NCBI RefSeq assembly: GCF_003148905.1
Contig: NZ_QGHC01000007.1
Coordinates: forward strand, 206,908-270,907
DNA: 64,000 nucleotides
Direction: 5' to 3'
DNA from: Fulvimonas soli
Lineage (GTDB): Bacteria > Pseudomonadota > Gammaproteobacteria > Xanthomonadales > Rhodanobacteraceae
The notes beneath the pieces were generated by a model that searched no databases, was not told where the DNA came from, and saw only the letters and a list, made by a program, of their open reading frames with translations. A program made the translations under genes and the position numbers. Below, one piece after another: positions 12,101-23,054 of the stretch. Every line of letters begins with the position of its first letter. The first letter of the stretch is position 1.

Positions 12101-14843
12101 GAAGCTGGCACGTGCGGTGGCGGCTTGCCGCCCATGGGCAGACCTGCTGGCACCGGACAGTCCATGGCGCCCGACCGAAGGCAGGTCACGGCAATCGCTG
12201 GCCCCGAGTTCGCGCGAGACTCGTGCGTCGTTCGCGCAGGCGCTGGGCCACGCCGTGCAAACGGCCGAGTCCGTGGAAGTGCTGGCCGCGCGCCAGCACG
12301 TCGATCCGGCATTGTGTGCGCGGCAAGTCGACGCCATCCTGACCGGCAACAAGGCCTTGCAGTCGCTCAAGCAGACCGATGCGCTGCGTACGGCGCTGCT
12401 GGAAAACCGGGAGGATCTGTGCGGTCCGCTACTTGCCCTGCACGCGGAGTGGATGAGCGAATCTGCCGCCTGGCAGGCACATCCCGCGCCGGTACGGGTA
12501 AGCGCAAGCCCCGAATTCGCACAGGCCGTGCACACCATGCTGGCGCGCGGTACTTCGCTGCTGCGTTTCCTGTCACCGGACTGGTGGAAGGCGCGAGGAG
12601 CCATTACACGACAATTGCCCTGCGTCTGGCCCGATGCGTTGGGTCGCCGCATCGACACAACCCTGTTGCGCGATCTGCATCAGCGCTTGAGGCTCGCCGG
12701 GCTGTGGGTACGAGCCGACGCCGTCCTGGCGGAGACAGGATTGAGCCGCCATTTGAACGGCGATGCAAAGCGGATCGCACAGGCGCTTCAGGACGTGGCC
12801 GAAATCACCGATTCCGTGCGAACCTTGCGGCGCATACGCGGCGCGCTGGAATCGCTCGATGCGTGGTTGCCGCAGGATGCAGGCGCATGGCAAAAGGCCG
12901 TACTCGAGCGCTTCGCCGCCGCGCAGGCGTGGCGCAAGCACCGCGCCGCGATCGATGAGGCCGCCCGAATTTTCCACCACATCGATACCCGCACTCCGGT
13001 GACCGATTTGCACGACCTGCACCAACGCTTCATCGAACAATCCGACCGCGTGGCCGAACTGGACATATGCCTGGCCGAAGCCTGCGCCATCGACGGCTGC
13101 GGCGGCTCGATCGTCGCCGCCTGCGCCGACGCAAACACGCATCAATGGTCGGATCTCGTGCTGAAGGCGTGGGCCATTGATCGCGTGAAAGCTGCCGGGA
13201 ACGACCTGCCGGCACACCTGCGCAGTGGCCACGTCGACGACAACGCGACCGAGCGTCTGAACGAAGCGCTCGAAACACAGGCGCTCGTTACCCGCCGTCG
13301 TATCCTGGAACGCGCGAATTCAACGCCGCTGCTCAAGGTGGCCGCCACCGGGAAATACGTGCGCCGGACACCGGAACAGGCCGCCCGCGAAAAGCTCCAG
13401 CACGAGACCGCGAGGCAACGCGGCCTGCCACCGCTGCGTACCTTCGTGCGCAACCATGTCGAACAGGGTCTATTCGACGCGCTTCCTGTCTGGCTGCTGT
13501 CGCCGGAAACACTGGCCGTACTATTTCCGCGCAAACCCGTGTTCGACATCGTCATCTTCGACGAAGCCTCGCAATGCACTGTCGCGAACGGCTTCCCCGC
13601 CTTGTTACGTGCGCGTCGCGTGGCCATCGCGGGCGACGATCGACAGATGCCGCCTACGTCCTTTTTCAAGGCCGCGCGCAACGACGGCGAGGACGAAGCG
13701 AGCAGGCAAGGCGAACCCGCTGACTTTCTGGAATCGGAATCGCTTCTCACCCTCGCGCGGCAACGCATGCCGTCGCGACGCCTCGATTGGCACTACCGCT
13801 GCCAGGATGAAGACCTGATCGCATTCTCCAATCATGCCATGTATGGCGGTTCGCTGATGACCTGTCCCGCATCGGCCAGGCCGCCGGTGCCACCGGCCAT
13901 GCGCTGGGTGGCCGTGCCGGATGCCCGCTACGAGGATGGACGCAACGACGTCGAGGCCGAGAAAGTGGTCGATCTCGTCCACGAGCTGCTGGGCAGGTTG
14001 CAGCCGCCGACCATCGGCATCATCACGTTCAACCTATCGCAGCGACTTGCGGTGCTCGACGCCATTGACAAGCGGCGCGCCTCGGATGGCGAGTTCGCCC
14101 AGCGCTATGCAGCCGCGGAGGCGCACGAGCAGCTCGACGACCGCCCCTTCGTCAAGAACATCGAGAACGTGCAGGGCGATGAACGCGACGTGATCCTATT
14201 CACGCTGGGCCACGCGCCGGTGGAGCGGGTGCACAAAACGCGCGGTGTGCAGCGCTACGTGCCGGCCCGGTTCGGTCCGCTCGGGCAGCGGGGCGGCGAG
14301 CGGCGACTGAACGTCGCCGTATCGCGTGCGCGTGAGGAAGCTATCGTCGTCGCCTCGTTCCACCCGGATCAATTGAGCGTAGCACGTGCGAAGAACGACG
14401 GCCCACGCCTATTCAAAGCTTATCTCGAATACGTGCATCAATTGTCGTCCGGTGCGCGCACGCTTGCGGCACGTACGCTCGATCTCGTACGCACGCCATC
14501 GGACGCCGCAATGCCGACGGCAGCCACTCTCGCCCTTCCAGGTTTCGTACCGTTGGCCGGGCAAGTGGCCGAAGCGCTGTTGGCGCGCGGCATCGAAGTA
14601 TCCATATATGTCGGCGCTTCACGCTTCAAGGTGGACGTTGCGCTCGAAGGCAGCCTCGACGGAAAGACGTACCAGGTCGCCATCCTGTGCGACGAAGGCG
14701 ACGGCGACGACGGCGCTTACCGCCGTACGCAACGCGCAGCCGCACTTCGGCGACGTGGTTGGCGCGTCGTGCACGTCGACGGCGTTGAATGGCTGTTCGA
14801 CCGCGAAACCGTGCTGACACGGATCGGAAGGGCGATGTCGTAG
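9186..14843 (+). CDS. Giant M48-like peptidase / TerB-like / SF1 helicase / MTES_1575-type nuclease fusion, putative defence protein
   Basis: One uninterrupted frame encodes 1885 residues with four recognisable parts. Residues about 60-200 form an M48-like zinc peptidase: HEFGH at 124-128 and the third-ligand motif RELTADRYAL with E170 and D174. Residues about 290-440 look TerB-like (ALASAVLVAMADELLSDDEA; HHVLMADGVVDARELIRVIE). Then comes a split SF1 (UPF1/Dna2-like) helicase: Walker A GPPGTGKS at 829-836, a long insert rich in helices, Walker B DEAS near 1459, GDDRQMPP near 1483, YRCQDEDLI, VQGDERDVI, and NVAVSRARE at 1709-1717. The last 95 residues resemble the MTES_1575/Vsr-like PD-(D/E)XK nuclease, with D1817 and the tail RGWRVVHVDGVEWLF. 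Helicase plus such a nuclease is typical of anti-phage proteins; the N-terminal protease is unusual. It lies inside the cas block, 80 bp before cas4-cas1. There is no signal peptide. Function is inferred. Confidence 0.82.
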   Translation: MDTGKIATAARVRVALEIPLLDRLAQDARVALMGVQCAPPEPEAVRRQLLGRAVRLTETMAPAATAAANEIRDAFGLQAAVEIYQSAGRENAAMHLLREPILMEIQGRLLSLLDNGALRAVIGHEFGHFIAHGPDSPHAHVSALATYLAAAEDVPGEVALLASMLSMARELTADRYALLATRDLDALLRLEMVATTGLPAEALGGDTAGYLAQCRELVESCLADGDGAQGVTHPEHGVRAWAAWLFSESDLYHELTGCGPATRAIADVDALIERVLRRPGLDGTFQYLEPPPAELHELALASAVLVAMADELLSDDEAEILERTFAPLVPDWRRLLDPDEAARRVEALAPVAKAWGAAFLRPLFNLLHHVLMADGVVDARELIRVIEIGRLLDGEELFGSLMRPVMRRITVERREETATKPLPIRTQDALPALDAYLAAIARRRGAQVTLRRLLRMLGGTDRNDGVLVQIAAALDRAALMTKADLSTIDLDDDFILTPRHAAPTVPQQPLPTRDALRRAIRRLRDELVSGDGHSPSVRLREIRTGRAFDLAALSRVSVGHGDRCLALAHEGRRVTLVQGEQAGQSKDAAILLRQLVELRREHLARREETGARDLYLGTGFVRGAIEGYVVRAPLLLHSVELEPEGSGGMALVPVRDEPPAANQALFRLIHLKANLPFPDDLAHRLDALAADASAGAPALAEHLRQIGVDLFEVDGDLHVLDPLDDDVPAWTGRRLELEACAVIGLFPQSRSELLHDYEQLLADLDRPNADVGALLGCANELLPASLRQPGAPAPSAAVPSAPALVIGADPSQVEVVRMAGALPALVIDGPPGTGKSQVIVNLVADALSRGERVAVVSEKRAALDVVANRLAGIGFSKLVGVVHDVADDRKALFRKIHARLEPKAEEPDPAPTIEANDPAPLAELLRSRIAHARFTTSGEPTLGQLATFAAGIAATVPPNMPPLADVPAASALKLARAVAACRPWADLLAPDSPWRPTEGRSRQSLAPSSRETRASFAQALGHAVQTAESVEVLAARQHVDPALCARQVDAILTGNKALQSLKQTDALRTALLENREDLCGPLLALHAEWMSESAAWQAHPAPVRVSASPEFAQAVHTMLARGTSLLRFLSPDWWKARGAITRQLPCVWPDALGRRIDTTLLRDLHQRLRLAGLWVRADAVLAETGLSRHLNGDAKRIAQALQDVAEITDSVRTLRRIRGALESLDAWLPQDAGAWQKAVLERFAAAQAWRKHRAAIDEAARIFHHIDTRTPVTDLHDLHQRFIEQSDRVAELDICLAEACAIDGCGGSIVAACADANTHQWSDLVLKAWAIDRVKAAGNDLPAHLRSGHVDDNATERLNEALETQALVTRRRILERANSTPLLKVAATGKYVRRTPEQAAREKLQHETARQRGLPPLRTFVRNHVEQGLFDALPVWLLSPETLAVLFPRKPVFDIVIFDEASQCTVANGFPALLRARRVAIAGDDRQMPPTSFFKAARNDGEDEASRQGEPADFLESESLLTLARQRMPSRRLDWHYRCQDEDLIAFSNHAMYGGSLMTCPASARPPVPPAMRWVAVPDARYEDGRNDVEAEKVVDLVHELLGRLQPPTIGIITFNLSQRLAVLDAIDKRRASDGEFAQRYAAAEAHEQLDDRPFVKNIENVQGDERDVILFTLGHAPVERVHKTRGVQRYVPARFGPLGQRGGERRLNVAVSRAREEAIVVASFHPDQLSVARAKNDGPRLFKAYLEYVHQLSSGARTLAARTLDLVRTPSDAAMPTAATLALPGFVPLAGQVAEALLARGIEVSIYVGASRFKVDVALEGSLDGKTYQVAILCDEGDGDDGAYRRTQRAAALRRRGWRVVHVDGVEWLFDRETVLTRIGRAMS

Positions 14844-14923
14844 CCGTTCGCTCTGCGCTTGAAAGCGCGGGACAGCCAAGGCATCAGGACGATGACGGTC
14901 CGGCTACTTACGGAGAGGCGCAG

Positions 14924-16645
14924 ATGGAGCCCAAGCAAGCGGAACTGGAACTGCCATTCCCTGAACTGGGCGGCGACCAGCCGCTGATCCCGGTGCGCAT
15001 GCTCAACGAGCATGTGTACTGCCCACGACTTGCCTATCTCGAATGGGTGCAGGGCGAGTGGGCCGATTCGGTCGACACCGTGGACGGCCGTCACAAGCAC
15101 CAGCGCGTAGACAAACCTTCCGGCGACCTTCCCGACGCTGACATTGCCGCAGAGGGACAGGCCGAGATTCATGCCCGCTCTGTCACATTGTCGTCCAACA
15201 CGCTTGGATTGATCGCCAAGCTCGACCTGATCGAAGGCGAAGGCAATGTTGTCATACCGGTGGACTACAAGCGCGGCAAGCGCCCGCATACCGCGCGTGG
15301 TATCTATGATCCTGAGCGCGTGCAGCTTTGCGCGCAGGGACTGCTGCTCAGGGAGCATGGCTACATTTGTGAAGAAGGCGCCATCTACTACGTCGCCAGC
15401 AAGGAACGGGTGAGCGTCGCCTTCGACGAGGATCTGCTCGCCCTTACCCGCAACGCCATTGCCGAGTTGCGCGCGATGGCCGCCGGCGGACGCATCCCCG
15501 AGCCACTGATGGACAGCCCGAAATGCCCACGCTGTTCGTTGGTGACCATCTGCCTGCCGGACGAGGTGCAGTTCCTGCGGCGCGCCGAACTGTCGCCGCG
15601 GCCGCTGGCCGTGCCACATCACGAGGCCCTGCCGCTGTACATCCAGCATTACAGCGCCAAGCTTTCCAAGAAAGGGGAAACGCTGGAGGTGACCGACAAG
15701 GAAGGCCGCATACTAGCCACTGCTCGGCTTGGCGAAGTTTCGCAGGTGGTAATCCAGGGCAACGTCTACGTCACCACACCATGCCTGCAGGAACTGATGC
15801 AGCGTGATATCCCCGTGAGCTGGCATAGCTACAGCGGTTTCTTCTTCGGACATACTCAGGGCAACGGCCACAAGAACGTCGAATTGCGCACTGCGCAGTA
15901 CCGTGCCAGCTTCAACGAAAGTACCTGTCTGCGAATCGCACGCGGACTTGTCGCCGCCAAGATCGCCAACAGCCGCACGCAGATCCGGCGCAACTGGAAG
16001 CCAGATGAAAAACCCGAGCGCCTGCTGACCGACCTGAAGCGCATCCGCCAGCAGGCCGAACGCGCCGAGAACCTGGAAATGTTGCTCGGCATCGAAGGCC
16101 ACGCCGCTGCGCTGTACTTCGGCCACTTCCAAAAGACCCTCAAACCGGTCGCGATCGAGGACGAATCGCTGCTGGCCTTCGACTTCACCCAGCGCAATCG
16201 ACGCCCGCCCTCCGATCCGGTCAATGCCATGTTGTCGTTTGCTTATACCATGCTGGCCAGAACTTGGACGACCACGTTGAGTGCCGTGGGATTCGACGCA
16301 TTCCGCGGCTTCTATCACCAGCCGCGCTATGGCCGTCCTGCCCTGGCGCTGGACATGATGGAGCCATTCCGACCACTGTTGGCTGATTCGGTGGTCATGC
16401 AGGTCATCAATAACGGCGAAATACATCCCAGCGACTTCGTCAGCGCTGCAGGCAGCGTCAACCTTGATGCCTCTGGGCGCAAGCGCTTCATTGCCGCCTT
16501 CGAACGGCGGCTCAGCCAGGAGATCACGCACCCGTTGTTCGGCTATCGACTCAGCTATCGCCGGTTGCTGGAATTGCAAGCGCGGTTGCTTGGTCGTTTC
16601 CTGCTCGGCGAGTTGGACGACTATCCGAACTTCACCACTCGCTAG
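14924..16645 (+). CDS. cas4-cas1: Cas4-Cas1 fusion, spacer-acquisition integrase with PAM-selecting nuclease
   Basis: This 573-residue fusion is typical of type I-U/I-G adaptation modules. The Cas4 half (about 1-220) has iron-sulfur cysteines C33, C201, C204 and C210 and RecB-type nuclease residues in [10 protein letters not shown] and [11 protein letters not shown]. The Cas1 half has the metal-binding residues E391 ([10 protein letters not shown]), H465 ([10 protein letters not shown]) and E480 ([10 protein letters not shown]). Such fusions trim prespacers and choose a PAM (TTN in the Geobacter system) before integration with Cas2. The ATG at 14924 is preferred because GGAGAGG lies just upstream; the frame is open further 5' but overlaps the giant gene. 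cas2 starts 23 bp downstream. All catalytic residues are present, so adaptation should work. Confidence 0.95.
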   Translation: MEPKQAELELPFPELGGDQPLIPVRMLNEHVYCPRLAYLEWVQGEWADSVDTVDGRHKHQRVDKPSGDLPDADIAAEGQAEIHARSVTLSSNTLGLIAKLDLIEGEGNVVIPVDYKRGKRPHTARGIYDPERVQLCAQGLLLREHGYICEEGAIYYVASKERVSVAFDEDLLALTRNAIAELRAMAAGGRIPEPLMDSPKCPRCSLVTICLPDEVQFLRRAELSPRPLAVPHHEALPLYIQHYSAKLSKKGETLEVTDKEGRILATARLGEVSQVVIQGNVYVTTPCLQELMQRDIPVSWHSYSGFFFGHTQGNGHKNVELRTAQYRASFNESTCLRIARGLVAAKIANSRTQIRRNWKPDEKPERLLTDLKRIRQQAERAENLEMLLGIEGHAAALYFGHFQKTLKPVAIEDESLLAFDFTQRNRRPPSDPVNAMLSFAYTMLARTWTTTLSAVGFDAFRGFYHQPRYGRPALALDMMEPFRPLLADSVVMQVINNGEIHPSDFVSAAGSVNLDASGRKRFIAAFERRLSQEITHPLFGYRLSYRRLLELQARLLGRFLLGELDDYPNFTTR

Positions 16646-16668
16646 CTTTCGCACGCCGTGAGACGACC

Positions 16669-16959
16669 ATGGACGAGCATCTGTACTTGGTGACCTACGA
16701 CATCCGCGACGACAAACGTTGGCGCCGCGTATTCAAGCTCATGAAAGGATTTGGCGAGTGGCTACAGCTTTCCGTCTTCCAATGCCGCCTGAGCCGCCGT
16801 CGTCATGCCGAAATGCTGCAACTACTGGACGGTATCATCAACCGGCGCGTCGATGCCCTGTTGGTCATCGACCTGGGACCTGCCGACAAAGTCAAGCCCC
16901 GCGTGGTGAGCCTCGGAGACAAATTCGTACCCATCGAACGTGAGCCAATCATCGTCTGA
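16669..16959 (+). CDS. cas2: Cas2, structural partner of Cas1 in spacer acquisition
   Basis: This 96-residue ferredoxin-fold protein begins [20 protein letters not shown], with the conserved aspartate of Cas2 in YDIRDDKR. It has the usual [14 protein letters not shown] strand-helix segment and the [10 protein letters not shown] strand. Cas2 forms the dimeric core of the Cas1-Cas2 integrase that inserts new spacers next to the leader. It lies 23 bp after cas4-cas1, is probably co-transcribed with it, and is the last cas gene before the leader. Confidence 0.96.
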   Translation: MDEHLYLVTYDIRDDKRWRRVFKLMKGFGEWLQLSVFQCRLSRRRHAEMLQLLDGIINRRVDALLVIDLGPADKVKPRVVSLGDKFVPIEREPIIV

Positions 16960-17187
16960 GCACAGATTTGCGGGCAATCGCTGCTTCGCCTCACTTCTGC
17001 GAGCGCTTCGGTGATGGCGCGAAACGCTCCTACCGCTCGCAGGAATATTATCTTTGATAATCAGTATACTACCCGAACTTGGTGTATCATGATGTCAATC
17101 TTTGTTGTGTACACTGATGCCGTTGCAACACAGCGCTCGAGCTGTCGGAACGACAGCGTTCTTGAAACAGTGACTTGCGAGAGGGCT
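16960..17187 (+). promoter_or_regulatory. CRISPR leader
   Basis: 228 bp between the cas2 stop and the first repeat. It is much more AT-rich in its middle than its surroundings (about 17047-17115, including TATACT at 17065-17070 and the palindrome GTGTACAC at 17107-17114), as expected for the leader that holds the array promoter and integration signals. It also contains an outer inverted repeat, CTGCGAGCG (16997-17005) with CGCTCGCAG (17034-17042), and a small hairpin CTGTCG-GAA-CGACAG (17142-17156) about 30 bp before repeat 1. I see no confident -35/-10 pair. Confidence 0.75.
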
Positions 17188-20129
17188 GTGATCCGGAGCG
17201 ATTCGCTCCGGCCTCATTGAAGCCCAGGCGAGGTCTCAATCAATGCGCTCGGCTCCAGCTGTGATCCGGAGCGATTCGCTCCGGCCTCATTGAAGCCGGA
17301 CTGGTCGTTGCGCCGGCGAATGCCGCCTACGCCGTGATCCGGAGCGATTCGCTCCGGCCTCATTGAAGCCTGAGGAAACGGGGGCAATGCTGGACGCGAT
17401 TTGCATGTGATCCGGAGCGATTCGCTCCGGCCTCATTGAAGCGGCGCGGGTGATGAAAAAATGGATACCGGGGGCACAGTGATCCGGAGCGATTCGCTCC
17501 GGCCTCATTGAAGCTGTGAGAACAGGGGACTTAATCCTGATACCACAGAGAGTGATCCGGAGCGATTCGCTCCGGCCTCATTGAAGCTACCCCTCCGCCG
17601 GCTCGAACGAGAACGACCGCTACGGTGATCCGGAGCGATTCGCTCCGGCCTCATTGAAGCCCCCAGACCCGGCCGGTCTTGCTCTTCCACTGCTGGGGTG
17701 ATCCGGAGCGATTCGCTCCGGCCTCATTGAAGCTACAACGCCCCCGTACCGCTGAATCCCATCCGCCGCAGTGATCCGGAGCGATTCGCTCCGGCCTCAT
17801 TGAAGCGCGAGACCTGGGCAAAGGTCGCTGAGATCGCCCGCGGTGATCCGGAGCGATTCGCTCCGGCCTCATTGAAGCACCGACCTGATCCGTCTCGGCG
17901 TCGGCGTATTCGTCGGTGATCCGGAGCGATTCGCTCCGGCCTCATTGAAGCGACGGCCAGCGGCTCCTTTTCCTCGCCGACTTGAAGGTGATCCGGAGCG
18001 ATTCGCTCCGGCCTCATTGAAGCCACGTATGGCGCGCCCCATGGGCGCGCTAGTTTCGGTGATCCGGAGCGATTCGCTCCGGCCTCATTGAAGCGAGGTG
18101 GGCGCCCCGTACATCTTCGAGGTGGCCCAGCAGTGATCCGGAGCGATTCGCTCCGGCCTCATTGAAGCATATTGCTCATGGTCAGTACTCCAATCGGTGT
18201 CGGGTGTGATCCGGAGCGATTCGCTCCGGCCTCATTGAAGCATAAGCTGATGCAGACGGATACCGCGGCCGCGGAAAGTGATCCGGAGCGATTCGCTCCG
18301 GCCTCATTGAAGCCAGTATCCGTCAAGTCATGGATACTACGCGCACCGGGGTGATCCGGAGCGATTCGCTCCGGCCTCATTGAAGCTGAGCGCCGGAGAA
18401 ATCTCCATTTTTGGGTCACGGCGGTGATCCGGAGCGATTCGCTCCGGCCTCATTGAAGCTAAAGATAGCGGCTTTTCCTATTTGCCTACGCTCGCGTGAT
18501 CCGGAGCGATTCGCTCCGGCCTCATTGAAGCCACTGGTTCTCGGCGTTCTGCTGATCCTGAAGCACGCGTGATCCGGAGCGATTCGCTCCGGCCTCATTG
18601 AAGCGGTTGTAGATGTCGTCGAGGGGCGAGAACAGGCGGCGGTGATCCGGAGCGATTCGCTCCGGCCTCATTGAAGCATCCTGATGTCGGCGACGCGCAC
18701 AGGATCGGCGGTCGGTGATCCGGAGCGATTCGCTCCGGCCTCATTGAAGCGCTCATCCCCCTGCGGGGGAGTTCCCCCTCCGAATCGTGATCCGGAGCGA
18801 TTCGCTCCGGCCTCATTGAAGCGGCGACGTGCGCGTGCTGCACGCCCTTGAGGGCGGCAGTGATCCGGAGCGATTCGCTCCGGCCTCATTGAAGCTGGAG
18901 GGTCTGGTGCTCGTAGTCGAGCACCGCCGGATGTGATCCGGAGCGATTCGCTCCGGCCTCATTGAAGCGAGTGTCGAGGCCACGGTAGCCATGAGCGATT
19001 CGGCCGTGATCCGGAGCGATTCGCTCCGGCCTCATTGAAGCCCGATATTCTCGTCGTCGCCCCACCGCTGGAAGGCGGTGATCCGGAGCGATTCGCTCCG
19101 GCCTCATTGAAGCGTCGTTTGCCGCCCGCACGATGCGACGCGCAAGGGAGTGATCCGGAGCGATTCGCTCCGGCCTCATTGAAGCAGAGGTGGTCAGGAA
19201 AAGATCGGCTCGATGCCGTGGGTGATCCGGAGCGATTCGCTCCGGCCTCATTGAAGCCTCGCGTTGCCGCTCACACCCGGCTCCGGATCGCCGGTGATCC
19301 GGAGCGATTCGCTCCGGCCTCATTGAAGCATCCCATTCTTGCCGAGCATATTTCAATTGGCGAACGTGTGATCCGGAGCGATTCGCTCCGGCCTCATTGA
19401 AGCAGCCAGCCGCTGACTGTCGCTTCAGTCGTGCGCGCAGGTGATCCGGAGCGATTCGCTCCGGCCTCATTGAAGCTGGTTGGTGGCCGTCCGTGGCCGT
19501 GGGCAATCAGGCCGGTGATCCGGAGCGATTCGCTCCGGCCTCATTGAAGCTGAAGCTCGCCGGTGCCGTTGTCGTTGGTATCGACGGGTGATCCGGAGCG
19601 ATTCGCTCCGGCCTCATTGAAGCGCCTTGCCAGTCAGCTCGTATTCGTCAACGATCTCTGTGATCCGGAGCGATTCGCTCCGGCCTCATTGAAGCTGGCT
19701 CCAGAGATGCCCTTGCCCCTACCAATCAGCCCGTGATCCGGAGCGATTCGCTCCGGCCTCATTGAAGCCCGGTGCTCTGCTTCGCCGTCGCCTGCACCTT
19801 GTCGGTGATCCGGAGCGATTCGCTCCGGCCTCATTGAAGCGGGAAATGGTCCAGGACGCCCTCGACGTACTTCAGGAAGTGATCCGGAGCGATTCGCTCC
19901 GGCCTCATTGAAGCGTGGCCAGCAGGCGGTCGAAGCGGATATCGTGATTGGTGATCCGGAGCGCTCCGCTCCGGCATCATTGAAGGATCGCACGCGACAG
20001 TGGCGACTGCTCGATGTGCAGCATGATCCGGAGCGCTTCGCTCCGGCACCATTGAAGCTACGATTTTGTCATTGAGGTCGCGATCGTGCGCCGTGATCCG
20101 GAGCACTTTCACTCCAGCCTCATCGAAGC
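17188..20129 (+). CRISPR. Type I-G CRISPR array, 41 repeats and 40 spacers
   Basis: The 36-nt repeat starts GTGATCCGGAGCG and ends CCTCATTGAAGC, with an 8-bp stem CCGGAGCG/CGCTCCGG around ATT. I count 38 identical copies starting at 17188, then three degenerate copies at 19951, 20024 and 20093 (the last is 37 nt with altered stem). Units are 71-74 bp, so most spacers are 35-38 nt; the last spacer is 33 nt. The degenerate end is distal to the leader and cas2, fixing transcription on the plus strand. I saw no obviously repeated spacer. Reading frames across the array with repeated MRPERIAPDH peptides are artefacts. Confidence 0.99.
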
Positions 20130-20193
20130 ATACAGAAGACTCAGCTCACAACCCTGCCATCTATGACCGAAATCAATATCGTTTCAGCAGGCG

Positions 20194-21081
20194 TCAGAGG
20201 ATGTAAACGAACATGAACAGCCCCAACCAAACCACGTCCACGAAGTGCCAGTACCAGGCCACCGCCTCGAAGCCGAAGTGGTGGTCCTTGTTGAAGTGGC
20301 CCTTCAGCACGCGCAGCCAGATCACCGCCAGCATGATCGTGCCCAGCGTCACGTGCATGCCGTGGAACCCGGTGAGCATGAAGAAGGTGGAGCCGTACAC
20401 GCCGCTCTGCAGGGTGAGGTTGAGCTCCTTGTAGGCCTCGATGTACTCGTGCGCCTGGAACCACAGGAAGGTGGCGCCCAGCAGCACGGTCAGGCCCAGG
20501 AACAGCAGCACCTTGCCGCGGTGGCCGGCCTTCAGCGCGTGGTGCGCGATGGTGATGGTGACGCTGGAGGAAAGCAGGATCAGCGTGTTGAGCAGCGGCA
20601 GGCCCCACGGCGCGATGGTCTGGAAGTCGCCGCCGACGTGCTCGGGGCCGTTGCCGCCGGTGGCGCCCCAGGCCGCGCTGTACTGGCTCCACAGGAACTG
20701 GTGGGTGAGCACGCCGTGGCCCTCGCCGCCCAGCCACGGCACCGAGTAGCTGCGCGCGTACCACAGCGCGCCGAAGAACGCGCCGAAGAACATCACCTCG
20801 GAGAAGATGAACCACATCATGCCCATGCGGAACGAGCGGTCCACCTGGTCGTTGTAGTTGCCGGCCAGCGATTCCTTGATCACCGAGCGGAACCAGCCGA
20901 AGAACATCGCCAGGATGCCCAGCGCGCCGATCAGGAGCACCGTCTTGCCGAAGCCCGACTCGCCCGGTTCGGCGTTGAGCCAGTGTGCGGCGCCATACAC
21001 GGTGACGAACATGACCACCGCGGCGACGATCGGCCATTGGCTCTTGGACGGAACGAAATAAGCGCCTTGCTGCTGACCCAT
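20194..21081 (-). CDS. ctaE: Cytochrome c oxidase subunit III
   Basis: This 295-residue multi-pass membrane protein is subunit III of the aa3-type oxidase. Recognisable segments are the seven-helix pattern, SEVMFFGAFFGALWY, TILLSSSVTITIAHHA-like helices, FLWFQAHEYIEAY, and the C-terminal TGFHGMHVTLG and AVAWYWHFVDVVWLGLFMFVYIL. It stabilises subunit I in the inner membrane and is part of respiratory electron transfer to oxygen. It is the last gene of the minus-strand cox operon, and its stop lies 65 bp from the end of the CRISPR array, so the island abuts the operon's 3' end without damaging it. Confidence 0.96.
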   Translation of the reverse strand: MGQQQGAYFVPSKSQWPIVAAVVMFVTVYGAAHWLNAEPGESGFGKTVLLIGALGILAMFFGWFRSVIKESLAGNYNDQVDRSFRMGMMWFIFSEVMFFGAFFGALWYARSYSVPWLGGEGHGVLTHQFLWSQYSAAWGATGGNGPEHVGGDFQTIAPWGLPLLNTLILLSSSVTITIAHHALKAGHRGKVLLFLGLTVLLGATFLWFQAHEYIEAYKELNLTLQSGVYGSTFFMLTGFHGMHVTLGTIMLAVIWLRVLKGHFNKDHHFGFEAVAWYWHFVDVVWLGLFMFVYIL

Positions 21082-21191
21082 GGTGAGATCCCCGTGGAAT
21101 TCTCTTGATTTGGCTTACCACCCCGCCCTACCGCGCGGGTACTGCATGCGATGCGCCGCCGGCCGGGGCCGCGGCGCGCCGCTCCGGACCG

Positions 21192-21326
21192 CTACGAGAT
21201 CCGCAGCATGCTCAGGATCGACAGCAGGAAGATCGCCACCGCGATCGTGCCGGTCACCCAGAGGGTGCGGCGCACGCCGCGCCGGCGTGCCTCCTGCTGC
21301 TGGTCCATCGTTTGCGGGCTCGTCAT
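21192..21326 (-). CDS. 44-residue single-span membrane protein in the cox operon
   Basis: A short frame between ctaD and ctaE reads MTSPQTMDQQQEARRRGVRR, then one hydrophobic segment TLWVTGTIAVAIFLLSILSM, ending LRIS. The basic patch before the helix suggests an inside N-terminus. Its position, strand and codon use fit a real gene, and similar tiny single-helix proteins sit here in related cox operons. Function is unknown; an assembly or stabilising role for the oxidase is a guess from context. The cox11/ctaG copper chaperone gene often found at this spot is absent. Confidence 0.7.
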   Translation of the reverse strand: MTSPQTMDQQQEARRRGVRRTLWVTGTIAVAIFLLSILSMLRIS

Positions 21327-21381
21327 CGGTCCGGTTCCGCCGGGCGCGGCCGCCGCGGGGCGGCGCGCCCGGCCGGTCGCG

Positions 21382-22998
<1,617 letters not shown>

Positions 22999-23054
22999 GG
23001 CCTTGCACCTCTACCTAATGCGAATGCTCTGGAATGGCGGACCGCGGAGCGCGG

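Noticed and set aside
14789..14923. Upstream extension of cas4-cas1 overlapping the giant gene
   Set aside because: The extension is not Cas4-like, and a good ribosome site lies before the ATG at 14924.
17287..19993. Open reading frames across the CRISPR array on both strands (repeated MRPERIAPDH or DPERFAPASLK peptides)
   Set aside because: They are translations of the repeats; the spacing and identical units show an array, not a repeat protein.
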